Shown piece by piece: positions 25,103 through 34,229 of a stretch of 64,000 nt of DNA. The position numbers were made by a program, and so were the translations under genes. The stretch is from NCBI RefSeq assembly GCF_947495715.1, contig NZ_CANLZU010000002.1, positions 124,001 to 188,000 of the forward strand, written 5' to 3'. The notes under the pieces were generated by a model that worked only from the letters and a program-made list of their open reading frames with translations, searched no databases and was not told the origin of the DNA. The DNA comes from an uncultured Oceanisphaera sp. Its GTDB lineage: Bacteria > Pseudomonadota > Gammaproteobacteria > Enterobacterales > Aeromonadaceae. Each line of letters begins with the position of its first letter. Within the stretch, counting starts at the first letter, position 1.

Positions 25103-27979
25103 ATGCTTTCACTGACGGCACAAGATGTAAAAACCGGTGTGCCCCTGGCCGACAAGGCCGCGGTCATTCAGGCCCTGGCCGACTGGCTGCAACAGGACGG
25201 CCATGTGGCTGCCGGTTACGGTGCCGGCCTGCTGGCGCGTGAGGCACAAGCCGCCACCTACCTGGGCCAGGGGATTGCCATTCCCCACGGTACGCAGGAG
25301 AGTCGCCATCTGATCAAAAAAACCGGCATCAAGGTGATGCATCTGCCCGATGGGGTCCCCTGGGATGATGGCGAAAAAGCCTACCTGGTGCTGGGTATTG
25401 CCGCCCGCTCCGACGAGCACCTGGACCTGCTTAAACAACTGGCCCGCACCCTGTCGCGAGACGGCTTGCTTGAACGGGTCAAGGCCATTCGGGAGCCGCA
25501 GCAAGTATTGCAACTGTTGCAGGACGACAGCGGGTCGAGTACCGAAACGGAGCTGATGCTCAGTGTCGAGCAGCTGGCCGTCAAGGCCGATGCCGGCTCA
25601 CTGGAGCAACTGCTCGAACAGGCCGCGACGCTGATGTCATTGATCCCGAGTGAAGCGACGGCGTTGCAGCAGAGCGATGCCATGCATATCGGTCAGGGCT
25701 GGTGGCTGCAGCAGACTCCGACCGGTGAGCAGCCCCGAATGGCGTTGCTGACCGCCGCCAGCACTGACATTGTTCATCGCCGACAGCCGGTGAACGGTGT
25801 GCTGGCCCTGGCGGTCAAGGGCATGGCACACAAGACGCTGCTGAACCGAATCGCCGACTGGCTGGCGGCGGGCCGAGGGGCAGAGCTGGCGGGGTTGGGC
25901 TCGGCCGAGGAGCTGTTGAACGCGCTACAACGAGGTCCTGGCTCCGCCAACCGCCATCAACGGTTGGCGGTGGTGCGCAATAGCCACGGCCTGCATGCCC
26001 GCCCCGGCGCCATGCTGGTCCAGGCCGCCAAGTCATTCGAGACGGATATTCAGGTCTGCAATCTCGACGGTGACCAACACTGGGTATCGGCCAAGAGCCT
26101 GATGCAGGTGATAGGGCTGGGCGTCAAGCACGGGCACCGGCTGCTGTTCAAAGCCGAAGGCCCCGATGCCGATTCGGCCCTTAATGCCTTGACGGAAGCG
26201 GTAAGCGGAGGCTTGGGGGAGAAGCTGGTGTCGCCGGAGCCGAAGGCCGACGCGGTGGAGGTGCGTGAACCGCAAGGCATAGCGCTCAATACTCGGGTGC
26301 AAGGGGTGGCCGCCTCACCCGGCGTGGCCATAGGGCCGATATTCGTGGACGCCCCTGTGCCGTTCGATTATCCGCAACAGGCCGGAGATGCCGAGGCCGA
26401 ACAGCAAAAGCTTGAAGGTGCCATCAAGCAGGCCGGCGAGGAGTTGAATGCCACCTTGCGCCAGACTCGTGATACCCAGGCGCGGGATATGATGCGCATG
26501 CATGGAGAGTTGCTGGCCGACGCGTCCCTGATGCAGGGCGTGACCGGCCGTATCAAACAGGGCCTGTCTGCCGCCGCCGCCTGGTGGAGCGAAATTGACG
26601 CCGCCGCTGCCCGGCAGGCGGCCAGCGATGATGCCTTGCTGGCGGAGCGGGCCGCCGATATTCGTGATATTGGCCGTCGAGTGATGGCGATGTTGTGTCA
26701 TCGCCGTTTGCCATCCCCACCTACACATCCTTACCTTTGGCTGGCGCAGGATATTGGCCCCTCGCAGTTGGTCAATCTGGATACGAGTCGGGTGCTTGGG
26801 CTGGTAACCGTGGGCGGTGGTGCCTCCTCGCACAGCATGATTCTGGCTCGTGCGCTGGGTATTCCGGCATTGGTGGCGGTGGATGAGGCGGTGATGACCT
26901 TGCCGTCGGGCACCGAAGCCATGCTTAATGGCGATGACGGTACGCTCTGGATTGCGCCCGAGGCGGCGGTGCTGGAACAGGCTCGTGCCCGCCAACAAGA
27001 AGAGCAGGAACGGGCGGAGCAGGACTGGACGCATCGACACGACGCCGCCATCACCCGGGACGGGCATCGGGTGGCGGTGGCCGCCAACCTGGGCGATACC
27101 GCCCGGGCACAAGAGGTGGCGGATGCGGGTGCCGCCGGGGTAGGGCTGCTGCGTACCGAGTTTATGTTTATGGCCCGGCGCAGCGCACCGGATTTAACAG
27201 AGCAATTGGCGCTTTACCGGCAAGCGTTTGATGCCCTGGAGGGCAAGCCGCTGCTGGTGCGTACCCTGGATGTGGGCGGCGACAAACCCCTGCCTTACTG
27301 GCCGATGCCCAAAGAAGACAATCCTTTTCTCGGCGTACGCGGTATTCGGCTGTGCATGCAAAAGTCCGAGGTGCTGGAAACCCAGTTGCGCGCCTTGTTG
27401 ATGGCGGCCGGCGACAAACCGCTGCGGATTATGTTTCCGATGGTGGCCGACTGGTCGGAGTGGCGCTGGGCCAAGGCCCGGTTCGATACCATTCAGGCCG
27501 AGGTGCAGGCAACGAATGTACAGCTCGGTATCATGGTGGAGGTGCCTGCCGTTGCCCTCAATGCCGCTGTATTTGCCGAAGAGGTCGACTTTTTCAGTAT
27601 CGGCACCAACGATTTGACCCAGTACACCCTGGCGATGGACAGGGGAAACGGCGGGCTGGCCAGACTCTCGGATGGTCTTCATCCCTCGGTGCTGCGCTTG
27701 ATCAAGATGACGGTGAATGCCGCTCATGCCAAGGGTAAATGGGTAGGTATCTGTGGGGAGCTGGGCTCGGATCCGCAGGCGCTGCCGTTGTTGCTGGGAT
27801 TGGGGGTGGACGAACTATCGGTCAGTCTCAAGCGGGTGCCGTTTATCAAGGCGCAAGTACGTGACTGGCGCCTGAGTCGCTGCCGGCAGCTGGCCGAACA
27901 GGCCTTGCGGGCAGTCGATGCTCCGGCGGTACGACGACTGGTAGCCGCAGCGCAACGCGAGCCGGGAACAGCGCAATGA
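25103..27979 (+). CDS. fruB: Fructose PTS multiphosphoryl transfer protein (EIIA-HPr-EI fusion)
   Basis: A 958-residue fusion that carries phosphate from PEP to the fructose permease. Order: EIIA-Fru domain (about 1-145, His62 in AIPHGT), a second degenerate EIIA-like stretch (about 150-280), HPr (about 285-375; NSHGLHARPGAML, phospho-His298), then enzyme I (about 395-958; phospho-His577 in GGGASSHSMI, PEP-binding LLRTEFMFM, and catalytic Cys near VGICGELG). This is the Pseudomonas/Xanthomonas-type fusion, longer than E. coli FruB. Its stop overlaps the fruA start by 4 bases, so translation is coupled. fruK, normally between fruB and fruA, is absent. Confidence 0.95.
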   Translation: MLSLTAQDVKTGVPLADKAAVIQALADWLQQDGHVAAGYGAGLLAREAQAATYLGQGIAIPHGTQESRHLIKKTGIKVMHLPDGVPWDDGEKAYLVLGIAARSDEHLDLLKQLARTLSRDGLLERVKAIREPQQVLQLLQDDSGSSTETELMLSVEQLAVKADAGSLEQLLEQAATLMSLIPSEATALQQSDAMHIGQGWWLQQTPTGEQPRMALLTAASTDIVHRRQPVNGVLALAVKGMAHKTLLNRIADWLAAGRGAELAGLGSAEELLNALQRGPGSANRHQRLAVVRNSHGLHARPGAMLVQAAKSFETDIQVCNLDGDQHWVSAKSLMQVIGLGVKHGHRLLFKAEGPDADSALNALTEAVSGGLGEKLVSPEPKADAVEVREPQGIALNTRVQGVAASPGVAIGPIFVDAPVPFDYPQQAGDAEAEQQKLEGAIKQAGEELNATLRQTRDTQARDMMRMHGELLADASLMQGVTGRIKQGLSAAAAWWSEIDAAAARQAASDDALLAERAADIRDIGRRVMAMLCHRRLPSPPTHPYLWLAQDIGPSQLVNLDTSRVLGLVTVGGGASSHSMILARALGIPALVAVDEAVMTLPSGTEAMLNGDDGTLWIAPEAAVLEQARARQQEEQERAEQDWTHRHDAAITRDGHRVAVAANLGDTARAQEVADAGAAGVGLLRTEFMFMARRSAPDLTEQLALYRQAFDALEGKPLLVRTLDVGGDKPLPYWPMPKEDNPFLGVRGIRLCMQKSEVLETQLRALLMAAGDKPLRIMFPMVADWSEWRWAKARFDTIQAEVQATNVQLGIMVEVPAVALNAAVFAEEVDFFSIGTNDLTQYTLAMDRGNGGLARLSDGLHPSVLRLIKMTVNAAHAKGKWVGICGELGSDPQALPLLLGLGVDELSVSLKRVPFIKAQVRDWRLSRCRQLAEQALRAVDAPAVRRLVAAAQREPGTAQ

Positions 27980-29712
27980 AAATATTGATTATGACGGCCT
28001 GCCCCTGTGGCATGGCCAGCAGTTATCTGGCGGCCCGCTTATTGCGTCAGGCGGCACAGGATCTGGGCTGGCAGGTGAACGTGGAATGTTACAGCCGGCT
28101 TGAACCGGTGACCAGCTTCACCCAGACGCAGCTTGATGAGGCCGAGCTGGTGCTGGTGGCGGCGGATACCTTACTGGACGTGTCCCGTTTCATCGGCAAG
28201 CCATTGTATCGCAGTGATATTCAATCGGCACTTAACGATCCCAAAGCCTGGCTGCAGCAGGGCAGGACGCAGGCGGTGGTGCAGAAAAAAGGTGAATCGA
28301 TGGCCGGGGTAAAGCTGGTGGCGATTACTGCCTGTCCGACCGGGGTGGCGCATACCTTTATGTGTGCCGAAGCATTGACTGGGGCCGCCACCGCCATGGA
28401 AATTCAGCTCAAGGTGGAAACCCGGGGCTCGGTGGGTGCCCAGCACGCACTGACTGCCGCCGACATCAAAGCCGCGGATGCGGTGATAATAGCGGCGGAC
28501 ATCGAGGTGGATTTGAGCCGATTTGACGGTAAACGGGTGTATCGCACCAGCACCGGCATGGCACTGAAAAAACCGCAATACACCCTGGAGTGCGCCCAGG
28601 CCGAAGCCCGATTGTATCGGCACAAGGAGAAGAGCCCGGCGGGAACGGACGGAACCTGCCGGCAAGACGACATTCAACAAGACGTTAAGCAGGCCGGTCC
28701 TTATCGGCACCTGCTGACCGGCGTGTCATTCATGTTGCCGATGGTGGTGGCCGGCGGCCTGATCATCGCGCTGTCATTCGTGTTTGGTATCGAGGCCTTT
28801 CAGCAGCAAGACAGCCTGGCGGCGGCGTTGATGCAAATTGGCGGCGGCTCGGCCTTTGCTCTGATGATCCCGGTGCTGTCCGGCTACATCGCTTATTCCA
28901 TTGCCGACCGGCCGGGCATTGCTCCCGGCATGATTGGCGGCATGCTGGCCAGCACCCTGGGTGCCGGTTTTCTTGGTGGCATCATCGGCGGTTTTCTCGC
29001 CGGTTACAGCGCGCGAGCTCTGGTGCAGAAGGTACCGATGCCAACCAGCCTGTCGGCACTTAAACCCATATTGATCATTCCGTTGTTTGCCAGCCTCTTT
29101 ACCGGCCTGGTGATGATTTATGTGGTCGGTGGTCCGGTGGCCTGGGTGATGACCACCCTGACCGAGTTTCTCAATAACATGGGCTCGGCCAACGCGGTAC
29201 TGCTCGGTATCATCATCGGTGCCATGATGTGTTTCGACATGGGCGGGCCGGTCAACAAGGCGGCCTATGCGTTTTCGGTGGGATTGCTGGCGTCACACAC
29301 CTATGGTCCCATGGCCGCAGCCATGGCCGCCGGTATGGTGCCGGCACTGGGCATGGGCATCGCCACCCTGTTGGCCCGGCGCAAGTTCAATGTGAGCGAG
29401 CGGGAGGCGGGCAAGGCGGCATTGGTGCTGGGGCTGTGCTTTATTTCCGAAGGCGCGATTCCCTTTGCCGCAAGGGATCCGCTGCGAGTGATCCCCAGTT
29501 GCATGCTCGGGGGGGCTCTCACCGGGGCTCTGTCCATGTTCTTTGGCGCCAGACTGTTGACGCCCCACGGCGGCATCTTCGTGTTTTTTATCCCCAATGC
29601 CATTCAGCCGTTGCTGTGGTACGGGCTGGCCATTGCCGTTGGCGCCATTATGACCGGTGTGCTGTATTCGGTGCTGAAACGCAGCGATGCCCAGCTGCTG
29701 GCGGGAAAATAA
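27976..29712 (+). CDS. fruA: Fructose-specific PTS permease, EIIB'BC
   Basis: A 578-residue membrane permease that imports fructose as fructose-1-phosphate. Two tandem EIIB domains come first: B' (about 1-100, TACPCGMASSYL) and B (about 112-210, active Cys in TACPTGVAHTFM). The EIIC domain (about 235-570) has about eight or more membrane segments and conserved PMVVAGGLIIALSF, MMCFDMGGPVNKAAY and FISEGAIPFAA. The start ATG overlaps the fruB stop (ATGA). The fructose-1-phosphate it makes needs 1-phosphofructokinase, which is not encoded nearby. Confidence 0.95.
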   Translation: MKILIMTACPCGMASSYLAARLLRQAAQDLGWQVNVECYSRLEPVTSFTQTQLDEAELVLVAADTLLDVSRFIGKPLYRSDIQSALNDPKAWLQQGRTQAVVQKKGESMAGVKLVAITACPTGVAHTFMCAEALTGAATAMEIQLKVETRGSVGAQHALTAADIKAADAVIIAADIEVDLSRFDGKRVYRTSTGMALKKPQYTLECAQAEARLYRHKEKSPAGTDGTCRQDDIQQDVKQAGPYRHLLTGVSFMLPMVVAGGLIIALSFVFGIEAFQQQDSLAAALMQIGGGSAFALMIPVLSGYIAYSIADRPGIAPGMIGGMLASTLGAGFLGGIIGGFLAGYSARALVQKVPMPTSLSALKPILIIPLFASLFTGLVMIYVVGGPVAWVMTTLTEFLNNMGSANAVLLGIIIGAMMCFDMGGPVNKAAYAFSVGLLASHTYGPMAAAMAAGMVPALGMGIATLLARRKFNVSEREAGKAALVLGLCFISEGAIPFAARDPLRVIPSCMLGGALTGALSMFFGARLLTPHGGIFVFFIPNAIQPLLWYGLAIAVGAIMTGVLYSVLKRSDAQLLAGK

Positions 29713-29715
29713 ATC

Positions 29716-29826
29716 GTGAGGGGTGAAGGGGGAAGGGTGAGGGGTGAGGGGTGAGGGGGTATCTTTTACTCCTTACTCCTTACTCCTCACTCCTTACTCC
29801 TCACTCCTCACTCCTCACTCCTCACG
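29716..29826. repeat. Intergenic 7-bp repeat arrays in inverted arrangement
   Basis: Left block: G-rich heptads of the GTGAGGG type (about 29716-29758). Right block: about eight heptads of the ACTCCTC/ACTCCTT type (29767-29826). The outermost bases ATCGTGAGG and CCTCACGAT are exact complements, so the two blocks form a long imperfect hairpin after fruA. Similar heptads occur at 35403-35485, 49636-49731, 59361-59423 and about 60595-60615. Confidence 0.8.
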
Positions 29827-29837
29827 ATCTAGCACCC

Positions 29838-29870
29838 ACAAAAAAGCTCCGGGCAATGGCCCGGAGCTTT
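29838..29870 (-). terminator. Rho-independent terminator of ribA
   Basis: A 12-bp stem AAAGCTCCGGGC (29843-29854) / GCCCGGAGCTTT (29859-29870) with an AATG loop; T-tract on the minus strand. Confidence 0.93.
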
Positions 29871-29892
29871 GGTAGCCGCAGAAGCGTTAGCG

Positions 29893-30486
29893 TCACTCTT
29901 TGAGCATATGGCCCAGCTTGCCGGCCTTGGTGTTCAGGTAATCTTCGTTGAAGGGATTGCGACCTTCCTGCAGCGGTATCCGCTCTACCACGTCAATACC
30001 GAAGTTTTCCATCGCCTTGACCTTGCGCGGGTTGTTGGTCATCAGCTTCATCTGCTTGACACCCAGACCGTGCAGCATATCGGCACAGATGGTGTAGTCG
30101 CGCATGTCGGCAGCAAAGCCCAGTGCGACATTGGCTTCCACCGTGTCCTTGCCCTGATCCTGCAGATGATAGGCATGGATCTTGTTAAGCAGGCCGATGC
30201 CTCGTCCTTCCTGACGCACATAGAGCAGTATGCCGCGTCCTTCCTTGGCGATCATTTCCAGCGCCGCCTGCAGCTGAAAGCCGCAGTCGCAACGCAGACT
30301 GAACAAGGCGTCACCGGTCAGGCACTCGGAGTGAATGCGGCCCAGTACCGGCTGTCCGTCGTCGATATTTCCCATCACCAGGGCGGCATGATCCTTGCCG
30401 GTGCCTTTTTCTTCAAACCCGATCAGGGTAAAGGTGCCCCAGGGTGTTGGCAGTTTTGAGTTTGCCATCCGGGTAACACTGCTCAT
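29893..30486 (-). CDS. ribA: GTP cyclohydrolase II
   Basis: A 197-residue stand-alone enzyme opening the GTP imidazole ring, the first step of riboflavin synthesis. The zinc site is visible in [20 protein letters not shown] (three Cys), followed by [11 protein letters not shown] and the LTNNPRKV-type segment [11 protein letters not shown]. It matches E. coli RibA in length. The frame is open to 30564, but the ATG at 30486 follows AGAGGAACGCC, a good ribosome site. No FMN riboswitch motif is visible in the leader. Confidence 0.96.
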   Translation of the reverse strand: MSSVTRMANSKLPTPWGTFTLIGFEEKGTGKDHAALVMGNIDDGQPVLGRIHSECLTGDALFSLRCDCGFQLQAALEMIAKEGRGILLYVRQEGRGIGLLNKIHAYHLQDQGKDTVEANVALGFAADMRDYTICADMLHGLGVKQMKLMTNNPRKVKAMENFGIDVVERIPLQEGRNPFNEDYLNTKAGKLGHMLKE

Positions 30487-30640
30487 GGCGTTCCTCTTAT
30501 GGTTATCAAGTAACAAAAAATGGCGGCCATTGTAAAGCGGATGGGCGTGTAGGTATAGGCGCAATATCGGCGGCGCGCGAACGACTTTCTTTTTGTCGTG
30601 TTAATGAATTGTAAGTTATGCCTTTATCTCTCAACTCGGG

Positions 30641-30662
30641 TATAATGCCGGCCGCGCGGCAT
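30641..30662 (+). promoter_or_regulatory. -10 element upstream of cmk with GC-rich hairpin discriminator
   Basis: A perfect TATAAT (30641-30646) preceded by weak -35 candidates (TTATGC 19 bases upstream). It is followed by a GC-rich palindromic stretch ATGCCG-N6-CGGCAT (30645-30662). It directs transcription into the 267-bp inverted-repeat element and cmk. Confidence 0.45.
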
Positions 30663-30663
30663 C

Positions 30664-30930
30664 AGGGTCTGTTGACCTTTCGCGGTTAAGTTTTGTTCGA
30701 GTTAAACGCGTTTTTATCGCGGCGAGTGGGATGTAGCCTAGTTGTTCTAAGCAAACTCCCACTCAACAAAGAGAAAAATGCGTTTAGCCGAACCCGAAGG
30801 GCAGCATTTGTGGCGCCTTTCTACGGCGTTATCGCTTATTGATGGAGAATGACTCCATGGCACAAGCGATGCCTTGTATAAAGCCCCCACAAACTGCTGC
30901 AAAAATCATCTCGAAAGGTCAACAGACCCT
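30664..30930. mobile_element. 267-bp element with perfect 19-bp terminal inverted repeats (MITE or structured RNA)
   Basis: AGGGTCTGTTGACCTTTCG (30664-30682) is exactly complementary to 30912-30930. Inside, two further long stems can form: 30701-30715 with 30774-30788 (15 bp, two G-T pairs), capped by GAGTGGGA/TCCCACTC (724-731/757-764); and 30801-30813 with 30887-30900 (13 bp, one bulge), continued by ATCGCTT/AAGCGAT (831-837/864-870) and ATGGAG/CTCCAT (842-847/853-858). The result is a closed two-arm fold. No TSD and no transposase are visible. It lies between the TATAAT box and the cmk ribosome site. Confidence 0.75.
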
Positions 30931-30964
30931 CGGTGCCCAGACTCATTATTCACTGGAGAATGCC

Positions 30965-31642
30965 ATGACTGAACAAGCTCCCGTCATTACCGTGGATGGC
31001 CCAGGCGGCGCCGGCAAGGGCACCCTTTGTCAGTTGCTGGCCGAAAAACTGGAATGGCACCTGCTTGATTCCGGCGCTATCTATCGCGTACTGGCCCTGG
31101 CGGCCCGGCATCACAATGTGGCGCTGGACGATGAAGCCGGGCTGATGCCGTTGGCGGCGCATCTGGATGTTCAGTTCCCGGTCGAAGATGGCCATATCAA
31201 GACCATCCTCGAGGGAGAAGACGTTTCCCGTGCCATTCGCACCGAACAAATGGGAGACGCCGCCAGCAAGGTGGCCGCCTTTCCCCGGGTGCGAGAAGCC
31301 CTGCTGCGTCGTCAGCGCGCTTTTCGGTCCGGCCCCGGTTTGATTGCCGACGGTCGGGACATGGGCACGGTGGTTTTCCCCGATGCACCGGTCAAAATAT
31401 TTCTCGATGCCAGCGCCGAAGAAAGGGCGCAGCGACGGCTTATTCAGTTGCAAGACAAGGGCTTTGATGTTAGTTTTGACCGTCTTTTAAGCGAAATTCA
31501 GACCCGTGACGAGCGCGATCGCAATCGCGCCGTGGCGCCGCTCAAAGCCGCAGCCGATGCGCTGGTGATTGATTCGACGGATTTGTCTATTACACAAGTA
31601 CTGGACAAAGTGCTGGGTCATACTAGAGTTAAGCTCGGTTAA
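30965..31642 (+). CDS. cmk: Cytidylate kinase
   Basis: A 225-residue nucleoside monophosphate kinase converting (d)CMP to (d)CDP. The P-loop GPGGAGKGT is at 12-20, the CMP-binding region has [12 protein letters not shown], and [15 protein letters not shown] is the cytidylate-kinase signature, followed by the arginine-rich lid [13 protein letters not shown]. The frame is open upstream to 30839, inside the inverted-repeat element, but GGAG 7-10 bases before the ATG at 30965 and family length support 30965. It lies upstream of rpsA as in E. coli. Confidence 0.96.
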   Translation: MTEQAPVITVDGPGGAGKGTLCQLLAEKLEWHLLDSGAIYRVLALAARHHNVALDDEAGLMPLAAHLDVQFPVEDGHIKTILEGEDVSRAIRTEQMGDAASKVAAFPRVREALLRRQRAFRSGPGLIADGRDMGTVVFPDAPVKIFLDASAEERAQRRLIQLQDKGFDVSFDRLLSEIQTRDERDRNRAVAPLKAAADALVIDSTDLSITQVLDKVLGHTRVKLG

Positions 31643-31681
31643 GCGTTATTTCGGTTAAAAATTTGAAAAGATGACTTAAGC

Positions 31682-31800
31682 CAAGTTGCTTGTGCAACTT
31701 GGCCCTGCCCGCCCCAGGGAAGGGACGGGTCTATACTAATCACCCCATCGGTGCCGGATTGCCCTGTGGATGTTCAACTTAAAAAGTGTATTCATTAAAC
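31682..31800 (+). promoter_or_regulatory. rpsA leader: hairpin, -10-like element and untranslated region without Shine-Dalgarno
   Basis: A perfect 9-bp stem CCAAGTTGC/GCAACTTGG (31682-31703) lies in the cmk-rpsA gap, then TATACT (about 31733) as a possible -10, then an AT-rich segment to the rpsA ATG with no purine-rich ribosome site. E. coli rpsA likewise lacks a canonical Shine-Dalgarno and uses a folded leader recognised by S1 for autoregulation; the same is inferred here. Confidence 0.5.
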
Positions 31801-33474
31801 ATGATTGAATCTTTTGCCCAACTCTTTGAAGAGTCTCTGAAAGAACTGGAAACCCGTCCGGGTTCCATTGTTAAAGGTACTGTAGTAGCCATCGAGAACG
31901 GTATCGTTCTGGTTGACGCAGGCCTGAAGTCTGAATCCGCTGTCCCTGCCGAGCAGTTTAAAAATGCTCAGGGCGAGCTGGAAGTCAGCGTTGGCGACGT
32001 AGTAGACGTAGCGCTGGACGCGGTAGAAGACGGTTTCGGTGAGACTCTGCTTTCCCGTGAAAAAGCGAAGCGCCACGAGTCATGGCTGCAACTGGAAAAA
32101 GCCTACGAAGATCAGGAAACCGTTATCGGTGTGATCAACGGCAAGGTCAAGGGTGGCTTCACTGTTGAAGTGAACACCATTCGTGCCTTCCTGCCTGGTT
32201 CGCTGGTTGACGTACGCCCGGTACGCGACACGCTGCACCTGGAAGGTAAAGAGCTTGAGTTCAAAGTAATCAAGCTGGATCAGAAGCGCAACAACGTTGT
32301 TGTTTCTCGTCGTGCCGTTATCGAAACCGAAAACAGTGCAGAGCGCGAGCAGCTGCTCGAAAATCTGCAGGAAGGCCAGGAAGTCAAGGGTATCGTCAAG
32401 AACCTGACCGACTACGGCGCTTTCGTAGACCTGGGCGGCGTAGACGGCCTGCTGCACATCACCGACATGGCTTGGAAGCGCGTTAAGCATCCTTCCGAAA
32501 TCGTGAACGTGGGTGACGAAATCAACGTTAAGGTGCTGAAGTTCGACCGTGAGCGCACTCGTGTGTCTCTGGGTCTGAAGCAGCTGGGCGAAGATCCGTG
32601 GGTTGATATCGCTAACCGTTACCCGGAAGGCACTCGTCTGTCTGGCCGCGTGACCAACCTGACCGACTACGGCTGCTTCGTTGAAATCGAAGAAGGCGTT
32701 GAAGGCCTGGTACACGTGTCCGAAATGGACTGGACCAACAAGAACATCCACCCGTCCAAAGTGGTTTCCGTTGGCGACAGCGTAGACGTGATGGTGCTGG
32801 ATATCGACGAAGAACGTCGTCGTATCTCTCTGGGTCTGAAGCAGTGCAAATCCAACCCGTGGCAGCTGTTTGCGGAAACCCACAACAAGGGTGACCGTGT
32901 TTCCGGCAAGATCAAGTCTATCACCGACTTCGGTATCTTCATCGGTCTGGACGGCGGCATCGACGGTCTGGTTCACCTGTCCGACATTTCCTGGAACGCC
33001 AACGGTGACGAAGCCGTTCGTGAATTCAAGAAAGGCGACGAGATTGACGCCGTTGTTCTGCAGGTCGATCCCGAGCGCGAGCGCATCAGCCTGGGCGTGA
33101 AGCAAATCGACGAAGACCCGTTCAACAAGTACCTGTCTGACAACAAGAAAGGTGCTATCGTTAAGGGTACCATCACTGCCGTTGACGCCAAAGGCGCCGT
33201 GGTTGAGATGGAAGAAGGCGTTGAAGGTTATGTCCGCGTTGCCGACATCTCCCGCGACCGCATCGAAGACGCATCCACCGTACTGAAAGTGGGTGAAGAA
33301 ATCGAAGCGCGTTTCATGGGCGTTGATCGCAAGAACCGCACTCTGAGCCTGTCTATCCGTGCGAAAGACGAAGCTGAAGAGAAAGTGGTAATGGATAGCC
33401 TGAACCAGCAACAACCTGAAGATGTTGGTTTGAGTGCCATGGCCGAAGCTTTCAAGGCGGCTAAAGGCGAATAA
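31801..33474 (+). CDS. rpsA: 30S ribosomal protein S1
   Basis: A 557-residue RNA-binding protein needed for initiation on structured or leaderless-type mRNAs. Six S1/OB-fold repeats are visible, each with the pattern GxVxxxxDyGxFV (for example [60 protein letters not shown]); the first two bind the ribosome via S2. The N-terminus [20 protein letters not shown] matches E. coli S1. An in-frame start at 31786 is rejected. A terminator lies between it and ihfB. Confidence 0.98.
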   Translation: MIESFAQLFEESLKELETRPGSIVKGTVVAIENGIVLVDAGLKSESAVPAEQFKNAQGELEVSVGDVVDVALDAVEDGFGETLLSREKAKRHESWLQLEKAYEDQETVIGVINGKVKGGFTVEVNTIRAFLPGSLVDVRPVRDTLHLEGKELEFKVIKLDQKRNNVVVSRRAVIETENSAEREQLLENLQEGQEVKGIVKNLTDYGAFVDLGGVDGLLHITDMAWKRVKHPSEIVNVGDEINVKVLKFDRERTRVSLGLKQLGEDPWVDIANRYPEGTRLSGRVTNLTDYGCFVEIEEGVEGLVHVSEMDWTNKNIHPSKVVSVGDSVDVMVLDIDEERRRISLGLKQCKSNPWQLFAETHNKGDRVSGKIKSITDFGIFIGLDGGIDGLVHLSDISWNANGDEAVREFKKGDEIDAVVLQVDPERERISLGVKQIDEDPFNKYLSDNKKGAIVKGTITAVDAKGAVVEMEEGVEGYVRVADISRDRIEDASTVLKVGEEIEARFMGVDRKNRTLSLSIRAKDEAEEKVVMDSLNQQQPEDVGLSAMAEAFKAAKGE

Positions 33475-33488
33475 GCCTGTCCGAGTTC

Positions 33489-33516
33489 AAAAGGGGGCCT
33501 TCGCGCCCCCTTTTTG
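33489..33516 (+). terminator. Rho-independent terminator of rpsA
   Basis: A 10-bp stem AAAAGGGGGC (33489-33498) / GCCCCCTTTT (33505-33514) followed by further T. Confidence 0.93.
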
Positions 33517-33543
33517 TTGTCTGATGATCAGGAGAAACACATC

Positions 33544-33825
33544 ATGACCAAATCCGATCTCATTGAAAGACTGTCAGAACAGTACAGCCATCTCTCCGCC
33601 AAGGAGGTGGAAAATGCCATCAAGGAAATTCTTGAACAGATGGCATCGACGCTGCAAACAGGGGATCGCATTGAAATCAGAGGTTTTGGCAGCTTTTCAT
33701 TGCATTATCGGGCCCCCCGTCAGGGCCGTAATCCGAAAACCGGTGAAAAAGTTGAATTGACCGGTAAATATGTACCGCATTTCAAACCCGGTAAAGAATT
33801 GCGCGAGCGGGTTAATCCGGCCTGA
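33544..33825 (+). CDS. ihfB: Integration host factor subunit beta
   Basis: A 93-residue HU/IHF-family DNA-bending protein. It starts [10 protein letters not shown] and contains [24 protein letters not shown], the beta-arm with the conserved proline and the RNPKTG tip that intercalates into DNA. The beta subunit is recognised from the N-terminus and the [20 protein letters not shown] pattern. The ATG at 33544 has AGGAG upstream; the longer frame from 33514 starts in the rpsA terminator. It has the same position as in E. coli, downstream of rpsA. Confidence 0.97.
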   Translation: MTKSDLIERLSEQYSHLSAKEVENAIKEILEQMASTLQTGDRIEIRGFGSFSLHYRAPRQGRNPKTGEKVELTGKYVPHFKPGKELRERVNPA

Positions 33826-33933
33826 GCCTATACCGGCTTGTTCCATATCACTTTTTGTGGCAACTCGACTGGCGAGCATTCGGCTTTTACGGGATAATGC
33901 CAACACTCGAAATCAGGAAGTTGAGAGGGTAAG

Positions 33934-34221
33934 GTGAAAATTATTTTTGGCCTGGTAATCCTGGCAATTTTGTTTGCGGTAGGACTGACACTGGGCTCGC
34001 AAAATGACCAGTTGGTGCATGTGAACTATCTGCTGGCTCAAGGCGACTATCGTCTTTCCACATTACTGGCAGTGGTATTTGTCGCCGGCTTTTTTATCGG
34101 TTGGTTGGTGTTCGGTCTGGTATTGCTGCGTCTCAAGATGAACAACAGTGGTTTGCGCAAGAAAGTCGAGCGTCAACAAAGGGAATTGGAAGAGCTCAGA
34201 GCATTGCCCATTAAGGATTGA
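33934..34221 (+). CDS. lapA: LapA family membrane protein (DUF1049)
   Basis: A 95-residue protein with two membrane helices (about 1-20 and 42-65) and a short cytoplasmic coiled-coil tail (VERQQRELEELRALP). In E. coli LapA and LapB act together in controlling lipopolysaccharide synthesis through FtsH-mediated turnover of LpxC. The start is GTG at 33934 with AGAGGG about 5-10 bases before. lapB starts 9 bases after its stop, so both are one operon. Confidence 0.93.
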   Translation: MKIIFGLVILAILFAVGLTLGSQNDQLVHVNYLLAQGDYRLSTLLAVVFVAGFFIGWLVFGLVLLRLKMNNSGLRKKVERQQRELEELRALPIKD

Positions 34222-34229
34222 CGAGCCCT

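Noticed and set aside
30487-30640. FMN riboswitch upstream of ribA
   Set aside because: No RFN conserved blocks (such as AGGATATG or CCGAC-type elements) are visible in the ribA leader.
30839-30964. N-terminal extension of cmk starting inside the inverted-repeat element
   Set aside because: The extra 42 residues translate the element; GGAG before the ATG at 30965 and family length support the shorter protein.
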